Source of the DNA: Acidobacteriota bacterium
Lineage (GTDB): Bacteria > Acidobacteriota > Thermoanaerobaculia > UBA5066 > Gp7-AA6
Length of the DNA stretch: 57,187 bases
Direction: 5' to 3'
NCBI GenBank assembly: GCA_027307335.1
Contig: DAHUXD010000065.1
Span: forward strand, 1-57,187
Shown: positions 26,977 to 35,155 of the stretch, one piece after another
Layout: each line of letters starts with the position of its first letter
Position numbering within the stretch: the stretch's first letter is position 1
The notes under the pieces: generated by a model
Told to the model about the DNA's origin: nothing
Databases searched by the model: none
Seen by the model: the letters and a program-made list of their open reading frames with translations, nothing else
Made by a program: the position numbers and the translations under genes

Positions 26977-28305
26977 ATGAGGCATTACCTGCTCACCAAC
27001 CTCGCACTCGCCGGCCTCGCCCTGGCGGCCCGCGGACAGAGCGTCACGGAGTACGCGATTCCGCCGGCGGCACCCGGCATCGGCGCGGTCGACATCGCCG
27101 CCGGACCGGACGGCGCGCTCTGGTTCACCGAGTCGGTCGCGAGCAAGATCGGCCGCGTCACCGCGACCGGAGACTTCGCCGAGTTCTCGCTGTCTTCGGC
27201 GCGCTACCCCACCTCCATCGCCGCGGGCCCCGACGGCGCGCTTTGGTTCACCGAAGGGAATGGAAACCGGATCGGGCGGATGACCACGGGCGGCGCCGTG
27301 ACCGAATACACCTTCACGGCGGGCGACCAGAACGCCGGCGGCATTACGGCGGGACCCGACGGGGCGCTCTGGTTCACGGCGAACGTGGACGGCAAGATCG
27401 GCCGGATCACGACGTCGGGCGCCATCACGACGTTTGACGTGCCGACCCCGAACAGCAACAGCCGAACGCTGACGATCGGGCCCGACGGCGCACTCTGGTT
27501 CACCGAGTGGAACGCCGGCCAGATCGGGCGCGTCACGACGGACGGAGCGTTCAGCGAGTTTCCGATCACGACTCCCGGCTCCCAGCCCTACGGCATCGTG
27601 ACCGGGCCGGACGGTGCACTCTGGTTCACCGAGTCGGGTGCGCGGCGCATCGGGAGGATGACGACGTCCGGCGCGGTGTCGGAATTCGGCGTCCCGGGCG
27701 CCAACGTCGTGCCGTGGGCGATCGTGTCCGGACCCGATGGGGCGCTCTGGTTCACCGACGCCGACGGAAAGATCAGCCGGGTCTCCACCTCCGGCAGCTT
27801 CACCCAACTGACGCCTCCCACGAGCAACAGCGGGCCGAGCGGCCTGACGGTCGGTCCGGGAGGACTCTGGTTCGTGGAGGCGAACGCGAACAAGATCGGG
27901 ATGGTCACGCTCGGCGCGGCCGCCAACGCCTGCGTCGCTTCGTCCACGACTCTCTGCATCGACGACCACCCGGGCGACAAGCGCTTCAAGGTCGAGGTGG
28001 ACTATCAGACGACGGAGGGAGGCGGATCCTCCGGAAATGGAACGGCGATTCCGCTGTCCGGGCTCGGGGTCACGCAGGGCGGGCTGTTCTGGTTCTTCTC
28101 CGCGAACAACCCCGAGCTCCTCGTGAAGGTCCTGAACGGATGCGGGGCCAACGGCCATCACTGGGTTTTTGCGTCGGCCGGGACGAACATCGGACTGACG
28201 ATCCACGTGACCGACGAGACGACCGGAACGAAAAACGACTATCCGAACCCCGACCTCCACGCGATGGAGCCGATTCAGTCCACTTCCGCTTTCCCGTGTC
28301 CCTGA
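26977..28305 (+). CDS. Secreted Vgb-type beta-propeller protein
   Basis: A 442-residue exported protein. MRHYLLTNLALAGLALAARG is the signal peptide; the ATG at 26977 has GGGAGG six nt upstream, and the longer frame to the left lacks a plausible start. Residues about 22-310 are seven propeller blades of the form aGPDGALWFTE...KIGRiTtsGa.tEf, very close to those of the SLH-bearing protein at 18.6 kb. The last about 130 residues are a different domain with CVASSTTLCIDD, FKVEVDYQ, GLFWFFSANNPELLVKVLNGC and a Tyr-Pro-Asn-Pro-rich end; this domain is common in acidobacterial secreted proteins and of unknown role. It lacks SLH repeats and so is likely released. Confidence 0.83.
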   Translation: MRHYLLTNLALAGLALAARGQSVTEYAIPPAAPGIGAVDIAAGPDGALWFTESVASKIGRVTATGDFAEFSLSSARYPTSIAAGPDGALWFTEGNGNRIGRMTTGGAVTEYTFTAGDQNAGGITAGPDGALWFTANVDGKIGRITTSGAITTFDVPTPNSNSRTLTIGPDGALWFTEWNAGQIGRVTTDGAFSEFPITTPGSQPYGIVTGPDGALWFTESGARRIGRMTTSGAVSEFGVPGANVVPWAIVSGPDGALWFTDADGKISRVSTSGSFTQLTPPTSNSGPSGLTVGPGGLWFVEANANKIGMVTLGAAANACVASSTTLCIDDHPGDKRFKVEVDYQTTEGGGSSGNGTAIPLSGLGVTQGGLFWFFSANNPELLVKVLNGCGANGHHWVFASAGTNIGLTIHVTDETTGTKNDYPNPDLHAMEPIQSTSAFPCP

Positions 28306-28365
28306 AGGAGGTGAGCGACCGAAGATCACATCTGAGTTAAGGGCGCATCGAGTTCTCCCCTAATC

Positions 28366-28737
28366 GTGGGGATCAGGCGGCGCATGGGCGCCAACAAGGC
28401 GAAGCGACAGGCCGCCGGTCAGAGCTCTGCCAGCGCGATGGATCGAGAGGCCCTGACGAAGCTGAGGACGGCCCAGCTTCCGCCCATCTCCAGGGAGACC
28501 GCGAGCGCCGAGTTCTATCTGCTGGTCGGTCCGGGAGGCAAGGTCGTGGATGCGCGCTTCGTCTCGGGTGATGACGCCCTGAAGAAGGCCGCCGCGGACC
28601 TGAAGAAGGCGTCGCTCGGAACCACCTTCCCGGATGACGGCACGACTCGCCTCCTTCGCCGGGGTGTTCTCGGCTGCTCCGACGTCAGCGGCTGCAGCAT
28701 GGTGCTTTACACGCCGGAGTTGGTGCGGTTGGAGTGA
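28366..28737 (+). CDS. TonB C-terminal-like protein, possibly truncated
   Basis: A 123-residue reading frame whose second half (EFYLLVGPGGKVVDARFVSGDDALKKAA) resembles the C-terminal domain of energy-transducer TonB proteins. It lacks the usual N-terminal membrane anchor and Pro-rich spacer, and the N-terminus is basic and polar. It may be a remnant of a larger gene or a small cytosolic derivative. The start (GTG at 28366 or ATG at 28384) is uncertain; no good ribosome-binding site is seen. Confidence 0.4.
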   Translation: MGIRRRMGANKAKRQAAGQSSASAMDREALTKLRTAQLPPISRETASAEFYLLVGPGGKVVDARFVSGDDALKKAAADLKKASLGTTFPDDGTTRLLRRGVLGCSDVSGCSMVLYTPELVRLE

Positions 28738-28855
28738 GACCGAAAGGTTCGCCCGGCGACCCAGCGCCTGGATCGACACGCGGGGACTCACCCATCGCCC
28801 TCGCCTCTTCGTATCGCTCTGACGTGCAGGATTTTGGGGTCGAGAATTGAAAAGG

Positions 28856-30592
28856 CTAGTTGATCGAGGTGTCCTGTTCCGGTCCCCGCTCCGTTAGAAG
28901 AAATTGAACCGTTGCCGGCCCGTCATCCGGTACCTCGATGCTCACTGCGGATACCTGGGCGCCCAATAGATAGGACTTCTCCGACGATGGTTGGAGAGGG
29001 TTGCCATCGGCAACAACCTGAACGGGCGCTCCATGAACTCGGAGTTCGAGCGTCGCGCCCGACGGCGTCAACGGCAACGAGCAGCCGATCTCGGCGTTCC
29101 GAGCTGCTGCGAGGTCCGGCGTTAGTCCGATCAACGCGCCTCGGCGAACCTCGCAACGAATCGCGCACCCCTGGCCAGCGTCGAGGCGAAATGATCGGAC
29201 ACCAATGAGCTCTCGTGCGTCCAGCCGTGAAACGAGCGCTGACAGAGGTGGGACGAAAATCAGCAGTCCAGCCGAAACGGCGCCTCCAGCGAAGAGGAGT
29301 CGGACACGCTTCGTGCGTGGCACCTGAGAGAGTTCGCCAGCGGCGAGAGGAATCGCGAGCAGCTCCAGCGCGATAGTGGGCAGCACGAGCCTGCCGAGCG
29401 GCGAGACGACAATATGGATCGCGAACTTCAATGCGACGGCGCTCGCCAACAGAAGAATGTCGGAGCGACGCCTGCGAATGCCGATGATGAGGGTCGCCGC
29501 AAACGCACCTTGGATGAGAGCGAGCACGACGACCGACAGCGGGCGTGCGTAATGGAGGAAGGCGTCGGCCCTGGCGCGAATCTCCGTCGGGAGAGACTGC
29601 GGCACGCCCATGCTCCAGTGCAGCGCGTCCGAATCGGCATCGAGAGCGAGGCGCGGAAGCCATGCGATGATCCGAAGGGCGTGGAAGGCCGGCCGGCGCT
29701 CCACCTCTTCCACGGTGAGCCGCAGCAGCTGCCCTGGCGAGCCGAAGAGACCCTGCTTTGTCGATGGGTCCCGGGCCGCCGCGTAAGACCGGGCGTCGAT
29801 CCAGCCCTCGGTGCCGGCACCCGGCATGAAGCTGCCGAACAGCCCGAGCGCCCCATGCTCGGTCGCGAGGGTGAAGCGACCGGTCGCTTGCCAGCGTTGG
29901 AAACACAGAAGAGCGGTGAACGTTACCAGAGCCGCCGCCATCGTCGCGATGTCTCGCGCTCGCCTTCGGGACGCGCTGTTCGATATCCCGGCGGCAATCG
30001 CCAGCGGCAGGAGCGCGACGAGCATTTCCTGCCGGATCGCGATACACACCACGAAGAGAAGGGCCGAGATCAGCGGCCTGTCGCGCCCGAAGGGACTCCT
30101 GAGTCGCCGGACCGCGAGACAAGCGAGCGAGACCATCGGCAGCAGCACCCAGTTGTCCTGAACCACGACGCCGGAAAAGACGATCTGTCCCGGCCAGAGC
30201 GCCAGAAGCAGGCCGGCGAGTAGGCGCCACCGGAAGGCCACGACACCGCGCCAGATTAGGAACGGAACGAGACCGAGGAGTCCAGTGAGAAGTGCCGTCG
30301 CGAACCGTGCTGAGGTGACGACCGGAAGGTGCATCTTGAGGATCAAGGCGAGAATCATTGGAAGCCCGGGGTTGAACTGACCCCAGTACCATCCCGGAGC
30401 GGCCACCCCGTTCGAACGGATCAGCTCGCCGAAGTGAATCAGCTGGAGAGAGTCCCAGAACGGGAGTGTTGGGAACACCCCCAGGAAGAGGAGTCGTGAC
30501 CCGACGCCCAGAAAGATCAGCAGGACGGCGCCGGCAACCTCTCGTCGCACGGTGCGTGGGAGTGAAATGCTCGAAGCTTCTCGCCTTTGCAA
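28856..30592 (-). CDS. Polytopic GT-C-type glycosyltransferase-like membrane protein
   Basis: A 578-residue integral membrane protein with about ten hydrophobic helices in residues 18-445, then a roughly 130-residue extracytoplasmic beta-rich tail. Near the N-terminus LPFWDSLQLIHFGELIRS supplies the acidic first-loop motif of lipid-phosphosugar-dependent (GT-C/PMT-like) glycosyltransferases. It would transfer a sugar from a polyprenyl-phosphate donor outside the membrane. The start is weak: TTG at 30592 without a good Shine-Dalgarno, with GTG 17 codons later as an alternative. Codon use is less GC-biased than in the first 28 kb, fitting its place left of the first tRNA-derived repeat. The acceptor is unknown. 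Confidence 0.7.
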   Translation of the reverse strand: MQRREASSISLPRTVRREVAGAVLLIFLGVGSRLLFLGVFPTLPFWDSLQLIHFGELIRSNGVAAPGWYWGQFNPGLPMILALILKMHLPVVTSARFATALLTGLLGLVPFLIWRGVVAFRWRLLAGLLLALWPGQIVFSGVVVQDNWVLLPMVSLACLAVRRLRSPFGRDRPLISALLFVVCIAIRQEMLVALLPLAIAAGISNSASRRRARDIATMAAALVTFTALLCFQRWQATGRFTLATEHGALGLFGSFMPGAGTEGWIDARSYAAARDPSTKQGLFGSPGQLLRLTVEEVERRPAFHALRIIAWLPRLALDADSDALHWSMGVPQSLPTEIRARADAFLHYARPLSVVVLALIQGAFAATLIIGIRRRRSDILLLASAVALKFAIHIVVSPLGRLVLPTIALELLAIPLAAGELSQVPRTKRVRLLFAGGAVSAGLLIFVPPLSALVSRLDARELIGVRSFRLDAGQGCAIRCEVRRGALIGLTPDLAAARNAEIGCSLPLTPSGATLELRVHGAPVQVVADGNPLQPSSEKSYLLGAQVSAVSIEVPDDGPATVQFLLTERGPEQDTSIN

Positions 30593-30661
30593 GCTGCTGC
30601 GGCGATGGTACAGCGCGCTTTCAGCTCAGGGATGCCCCTGGCAGTGCAGATCGCAGTCGAG

Positions 30662-30768
30662 TGCACCGTGAGTGCACCGACGGACGGACTCCGAGCCGTC
30701 GTCCAAGCTAAGTGGTTGAAAACATGGTTGGGGCGGCCGGGATGGAACCGGCGACATCAGCTCCTAAG
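30662..30768. repeat. Decayed attachment site 1 (arm plus tRNA-Pro 3' half)
   Basis: TGCACCGTGAGTGCACCGA at 30662-30680 is followed 63 nt after its first base by a diverged copy of the tRNA-Pro 3' end (30725 to about 30768) with substitutions in the T-arm and anticodon region and one base lost. The arm shares 25 identical bases with that of site 3. It is the most decayed of the three sites. Confidence 0.65.
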
Positions 30769-30805
30769 GCCGACTGAGGAAACGCAGACCATATTGGACT
30801 GGCTC

Positions 30806-30965
30806 TAACCAGCATTCGCGTGCGACGACTTGACCTGTAGGAACCGAGCCTCTCGCCCGGCGATAGTGTCAAACGCGTTCTCTATGGCGCCAAGGTCCAG
30901 CACGGGAGATGGTTGCGCGAGGTTAAAGAACGTCCTACCGCCGGCCGGCCGATCCGGGCGAGCGT
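30806..30965 (-). pseudogene. C-terminal remnant of an unidentified gene
   Basis: A minus-strand frame of about 50 codons downstream of the kinase stop ends in ENAFDTIAGREARFLQVKSS plus HANAG and a stop at 30806. It reads like protein but has no start of its own. It may be the end of a gene cut by island insertion. Family not recognised. Confidence 0.25.
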
Positions 30966-30977
30966 GCTGCCCTCAAC

Positions 30978-33683
30978 TCAGGTGTCGAGAAAACCCGCGA
31001 GCGCCGGCCGGCCCTCGAGCGTCGTCCGATACCCGTACGCGACGAGCGCGATGACGACCGCGACGGCCAGGATCCCCGAGGACGCGTACCAGGCGGAAAC
31101 GTGTCGTGTGATGGGAAACAGAGAAAGGATCTGTACCGTGAAGAACCCCACTCCGTAGGCCAGCAAACCGAAACGGACGAGAAGGAAAACGATGCTTCCA
31201 CCGATGACGAACCAGAATACCGCCTCCTTCAGGGGCTCCTCGGAACCGCCGAAGCCGCTGAAGGAGAACAGGACCATGAAGGCGAACGCGGCCAGCCAGT
31301 CCTTCCGCAGGAGGGTGCGAAGAAGGAACAACAGGAAAAAGATCGCCATCGCGATGAAGAGAGAGTACGCGAATGCCCCGATGATATCGGCGGCGCCGAA
31401 CCGAATACCCCGGAGCGCGTCGAGCTGCACGTAGGGTCGAACCGGAATGCCGACGCGATTCGAAACGAAGCCCTGCGCGCGACGAAGCAGCGTCCAGAAA
31501 GTCCCCCACAAGACGCCGACCAGGACATCGCGGCCGACGACGCCGTCTCGGAACTGTCCCGTGAGCACTCGCGTCCAGGACACGAGCGCACCGGGCCAGC
31601 GGCGACGCACGAAGGGCTCGACAGCGAGGTAGAGAATGCCGGCGAAGGCCGCGGCGAAGAGCGCGAAACCCGCCATATCCACGAAGAGCCGGAACTCGTC
31701 GGAGTAGGCCACGTGGGTTCCCTCGAGGACCCACGACAGCAGGAAGGCGGCGAAAACGAAGAGGGCGAATCGGAACGCTCCTCGCCGGTCACCGCGGCCC
31801 AGACGCAGGTTGCGGCGAGCGACCAGAACGCTTCCGACCAGCACAGTCACGAAGAGGCTGAGAAGGACGAAGTTGCTGATGCCAAGGCCCCGGTCTGCGC
31901 CGGCCTGGCGCGCGGGCGTGGTCCATGGCCATACGATGCGGAACATGACGGGCGTGCCCCGATAAGCGGCGGCCTCGACGCGGATCGGAATTTTCGGAAG
32001 CTCCGGGAAGGCTCCGGTCCAGGCGGCCCGGGTGTCCGCGAAGGTCTCCGGTAGCCATGCGGGCCTGGCCGGCTTGAGATCGGTCGCGCCGAAGCCCGCC
32101 GCGGAAATGAGGGGTCCCCAATCCGGCGCCGGGTCAGGCCCTTCCGGCACGGTCTGCGGTGGCACGCCCTCGAACTCGAGCAGCCGTCCCTTCATGTCCA
32201 GGACGACGAGAACCATGCCCGCGACGTCGAGCGGCGGGACGTTTCGCGAAATTCGGTCGTCGAGAAATGGGTCGCCGGGAGACAGCTCGCGCGGGCTGGT
32301 GCGGTACCAGAACTCGATCGCCGGCGGGCGTCCCGCCTCGAGATCCTTCCAGCGCGTCCTCGAGCGGTCGTTCTTCCTCACGTGGTCGAAGTACTCCGTG
32401 TTCTGAACGAGGCCCCAGGCTCGGTCGAGCGGCCTCGCTGCATACCCCTGCCGGGCGGCGATCTCCTGCGCCTGGAAGGAGAGCGCCTCCGGGGACAGCT
32501 CGAGAGGCGTTCGTCCGACAAGACCAAACTGATCGGCGACCAGGATTACGAGAGCGAGACCGATGAAGGCGGCCGTCAGGCAGGCGAGCGCGACTCGCGG
32601 TGCCAGGCCGGTCGATCCTCCGGCGGCCGCGACCATCTCGGGCGAAGGCGTTTCGCCGGCCGCGAGCGCCGCGGCGAGCGGGTCGCCCCCGGGGAGTGAC
32701 GCGGAGACCTGCAACGCCGAACCCGGACGTCGGGCCGGATCCCTCTCCAGGCAACGCAGAATCGCGTGATCGATCTTGGGATCGAGATCCCGGGCGATCT
32801 GCGACGGCGGGGTCGCGCCCGCCTCCTTCTGACGCCGCATTTCCGCGAGCGTCGCCGCTTCGAAACCCTTCTTGCCCGTAAAGAGCTCGTAGAGCACCAG
32901 GCCCAGGGAGTACACGTCGCTCCGAACGGTCGCGGCCTTGCCGTCGAGCTGCTCCGGCGCCATGTAGGCGGGCGTGCCCGCGATCTCGCCCTCGCGGGCT
33001 CCTTCCTCGCCGAGGACCGCCAGGCCGAAATCAGTGATGCGTAGGCGTCCGCGGCCGTCGATCATCACGTTGGCCGGCTTCAGATCGCGATGAAGGACCT
33101 TCTTGTCGTGGGCGGCCGCTATTCCAGCGCACAGCTCCCGTGAGAGCTCCAACGCCTTGTCGTGAGGAAGTCGCCCAATCCGGCGTAATAGTGAGGCCAG
33201 ATCCTCGCCGTCGATGAACTCCATCGAAAGGAAGAGCAGTCCCTCGATTTCGCCAACGTCGTGGACGCGGCACACGTTTGGATGGGAAACCTGACGGGAA
33301 AGCCGAACTTCCGCCAGGAAACGTTCCCGTCGTCCGGGGTCGGCGGCGTGCGTGCGCGGCAGGAACTTCAGCGCCACAGGCTGGCCGAGCGTGAGATCGT
33401 CGGCCCTATACACCTCGCCCATGCCGCCCCGGCCGAGGAGGCCGATGATTCGGTAGCGCTCGACGAGCACGGTCCCCGGCGCAAACGCTCCGTCGTCGAT
33501 CGAATCGCCGGAGGCCAGCCGGCCGACGGGCACCGAGGACGGACTACGCCGCAGCGCAGCCTGGGCGACTGAGGGGGAAGCCAGGCCCGTCGGCGCCTGA
33601 GACACGGAGGAGACCTGCTGGCCGCACGCCGAACAGTAGAAGGCGTCGTCCGGGACGCTCGCGGAGCAGAAAGCGCAGATCAT
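30978..33683 (-). CDS. Zinc-ribbon Ser/Thr kinase with large polytopic membrane domain
   Basis: A 901-residue kinase. Residues 1-22 form a zinc ribbon (CAFC and CSAC pairs). The kinase domain (about 72-335) has GRGGMGEVYRA, ALKFLP, KVLHRDLKPANV, ITDFGLA and GTPAYMAPEQ. A membrane helix (about 362-385, VALACLTAAFIGLALVILVA) is followed by an extracytoplasmic region (about 390-600), then about eight further helices to the end. The last part (FSGFGGSEEPLKEAVFWFVIGG) has a Glu-Glu motif in a helix, reminiscent of but not clearly a CPBP protease. The ATG overlaps the stop of a 46-codon frame. It is the only intact large gene between attachment sites 1 and 2. Confidence 0.85.
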   Translation of the reverse strand: MICAFCSASVPDDAFYCSACGQQVSSVSQAPTGLASPSVAQAALRRSPSSVPVGRLASGDSIDDGAFAPGTVLVERYRIIGLLGRGGMGEVYRADDLTLGQPVALKFLPRTHAADPGRRERFLAEVRLSRQVSHPNVCRVHDVGEIEGLLFLSMEFIDGEDLASLLRRIGRLPHDKALELSRELCAGIAAAHDKKVLHRDLKPANVMIDGRGRLRITDFGLAVLGEEGAREGEIAGTPAYMAPEQLDGKAATVRSDVYSLGLVLYELFTGKKGFEAATLAEMRRQKEAGATPPSQIARDLDPKIDHAILRCLERDPARRPGSALQVSASLPGGDPLAAALAAGETPSPEMVAAAGGSTGLAPRVALACLTAAFIGLALVILVADQFGLVGRTPLELSPEALSFQAQEIAARQGYAARPLDRAWGLVQNTEYFDHVRKNDRSRTRWKDLEAGRPPAIEFWYRTSPRELSPGDPFLDDRISRNVPPLDVAGMVLVVLDMKGRLLEFEGVPPQTVPEGPDPAPDWGPLISAAGFGATDLKPARPAWLPETFADTRAAWTGAFPELPKIPIRVEAAAYRGTPVMFRIVWPWTTPARQAGADRGLGISNFVLLSLFVTVLVGSVLVARRNLRLGRGDRRGAFRFALFVFAAFLLSWVLEGTHVAYSDEFRLFVDMAGFALFAAAFAGILYLAVEPFVRRRWPGALVSWTRVLTGQFRDGVVGRDVLVGVLWGTFWTLLRRAQGFVSNRVGIPVRPYVQLDALRGIRFGAADIIGAFAYSLFIAMAIFFLLFLLRTLLRKDWLAAFAFMVLFSFSGFGGSEEPLKEAVFWFVIGGSIVFLLVRFGLLAYGVGFFTVQILSLFPITRHVSAWYASSGILAVAVVIALVAYGYRTTLEGRPALAGFLDT

Positions 33684-33820
33684 CGCCGTGGGGCCGCAAT
33701 CTTACGCTCAAGGATTTCGTCGGGCTTGGGACGGGTCCCGGCCGCGAGCGTCACGAGGCCGGTGGCCGGATCGCGCTTCACGACCACGACGTCGCAGGAA
33801 GGCACCTGTCTAGCGAGCAT
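33680..33820 (-). CDS. Small 46-codon frame coupled to the zinc-ribbon kinase
   Basis: From the ATG at 33820 to a TGA that overlaps the kinase ATG (ATGA). The peptide has a coding-like middle, CDVVVVKRDPATGLVTL, and a charged end, DEILERKIAAPRR. It could be a small regulatory partner, a leader that couples translation, or the tail of a lost gene. I do not recognise it. Confidence 0.35.
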   Translation of the reverse strand: MLARQVPSCDVVVVKRDPATGLVTLAAGTRPKPDEILERKIAAPRR

Positions 33821-33885
33821 CAGTGGTGGAAGGCGTCTGGACGATATCGGTCAGTCTGCCGGTGTCGGGAGGCTCCAGAATCAAG

Positions 33886-33990
33886 TGCACCGTGAGTGCA
33901 CCGACCGATGAGAGGTGACCGAGGCATTTCGCTAAGTCGCTGAGATGGTCGGGGCGGCCGGGATCGAACCGGCGACCATCTGCTCCCAAA
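33886..33990. repeat. Attachment site 2 (arm plus exact 45-bp tRNA-Pro 3' copy)
   Basis: The arm element TGCACCGTGAGTGCACCGA starts at 33886. From 33946 to 33990 the sequence is identical over 45 bp to the intact tRNA-Pro gene from its CCA end through the anticodon loop (50964-51008), then stops matching. This is the expected form of the distal att repeat of an island inserted in a tRNA gene. Confidence 0.85.
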
Positions 33991-34041
33991 CCTAAAACGG
34001 CGGCTCTTTCTGGGTACCAGCGTCGATGACTCGGGATCATT

Positions 34042-34176
34042 CTAGAGCATGGAAAACCAGCGACTAGCGTGTGCATGCAGCGGAACGTCTTGCTCCGCGA
34101 CAGCTGCGGGAGGAAGCGCTTCAGCCACCGCCCGGTACTCCTTGGGCGTCCTCGCTTGTCGCCTTCGGCTTAGCAT
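34042..34176 (-). pseudogene. Possible 44-codon minus-strand gene piece beside site 2
   Basis: A minus-strand frame reads RTPKEYRAVAEALPP and ends SRWFSML. It looks coding in composition but is very short and overlaps the degenerate attC-like hairpin at its start. It lies about 50 bp right of the att core, as does the remnant beside site 1. Family not recognised. Confidence 0.25.
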
Positions 34177-34234
34177 GCGGGGGCAGCGGACTCGCTCTTC
34201 GCCTTCGGCTTATCTGACCCGCTATGCGTTGGGT
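34173..34234 (+). repeat. Degenerate attC-like site upstream of the cassette
   Basis: GCAT-GCGGG (34173-34181) can pair with CCCGC-T-ATGC (34218-34227) with one bulged T, and GTTGGGT (34228-34234) fits the R' core site. No matching R'' is seen. The loop contains CGCCTTCGGCT, also found in the downstream attC loop and again at 34160. Confidence 0.5.
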
Positions 34235-34244
34235 GGATCACAGC

Positions 34245-34979
34245 ATGGACACGGGCGATAGCTTCAGCGCCGCGTATTCTGGGCTTGAAGTCGCAATGAA
34301 AGCCCTCGCCGAGGCAGACGGAGACGTCTATCTCCCGAACCCTGAGCCGCATGGTCCAGTCAACTACGTCCTTGTCTGCATGGAGCCCTCTCTCGGGGCG
34401 CATTCAGCGGAGTACGCTCGCGCGCAGATCGCGAGTGGCTGTAGGAACTTCCTAAATTCGCCTGAGGACTTCATTCTTCACCTAGCTGCCCAACGGTATC
34501 TCTGCCGGCCGGGCCAGCGTTACCATGTCACGGACATCTCCAAGGGCGCGATGCTCGTAAGCGTCGCACGGAAGGCGAGGGCGGAGCGATACGCAAGGTG
34601 GCATAGCCTACTTCTGGAGGAACTCGCTCTCGTCGCCTTGCCCACTGCCAAGATCGTCGCCGTGGGGTCTGAAGCCTTCAGGCATCTCACGCGTCACGGA
34701 TGTGAATGGCCGGTTACGCAGGTGCTTCACTACTCTGGCCAGGCAGCGCGTGCCCGCAGAGCCGCTGTGTCCGGGCTTGAGCTTCAATTCGACGAATTCG
34801 CAGCGTCCATAACGCACGATGACCTACTTGCGTCGGCTTTCGACGTCCTACAGGCCGCTCGCATCCCCGCCGCAATCTGCAACGCCACGTTGACCCGCTT
34901 GAGCCGCAGCTCCCTCACGGCGTCCCGTTTGCAGCTCCTATTCAGCTATAAAGTGGCTTTCGAATCGTTGTGCTCCTGA
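34245..34979 (+). CDS. Cassette-borne protein, possibly uracil-DNA-glycosylase-like
   Basis: A 244-residue soluble protein in an integron-type gene cassette. I start it at the ATG at 34245 because the ATG at 34224 lies within the R' core of the upstream site. Segments NYVLVCMEPSLGAHS, YHVTDISKGAML, LLLEELALVALPTAKIVAVGSEAFRHL and VTQVLHYSGQ follow the order of motifs in the uracil-DNA glycosylase superfamily (phosphate-loop strand, partner strand, Glu-Leu helix with ALG-like strand, and a His-Tyr-Ser end), but the catalytic motifs are not canonical. It could be a nucleic-acid repair or defence protein; the assignment is tentative. The stop is 29 bp before the attC. Confidence 0.45.
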   Translation: MDTGDSFSAAYSGLEVAMKALAEADGDVYLPNPEPHGPVNYVLVCMEPSLGAHSAEYARAQIASGCRNFLNSPEDFILHLAAQRYLCRPGQRYHVTDISKGAMLVSVARKARAERYARWHSLLLEELALVALPTAKIVAVGSEAFRHLTRHGCEWPVTQVLHYSGQAARARRAAVSGLELQFDEFAASITHDDLLASAFDVLQAARIPAAICNATLTRLSRSSLTASRLQLLFSYKVAFESLCS

Positions 34980-35008
34980 GCCAGGGAACACTCGGCCGGG
35001 TGGGAGCC

Positions 35009-35084
35009 GCCCAACATGCGCGTGCAGCAGACTCGCTCATCGCCTTCGGCTCTTTGCGAGCCGCTGACGCGTCACCCGTTCGGC
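35009..35084 (+). repeat. Integron attC recombination site
   Basis: R'' GCCCAAC (35009-35015) and R' GTTCGGC (35078-35084) pair at six of seven bases. Inside, GCGT/ACGC, CAGC/GCTG, G/C and CTCGC/GCGAG form a long stem. G35024 and A35031 are extrahelical on the same strand and the loop has 19 nt. The order R''-L''-L'-R', the 76-bp length and two extrahelical bases are the hallmarks of attC sites used by integron integrases. Confidence 0.75.
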
Positions 35085-35155
35085 GCCTGGAGTCAGCTGC
35101 CCTCACCGCGGTTTACGTTCCCCGCAGGTCTGGGACTTTTCATGGGACCTCAGCC

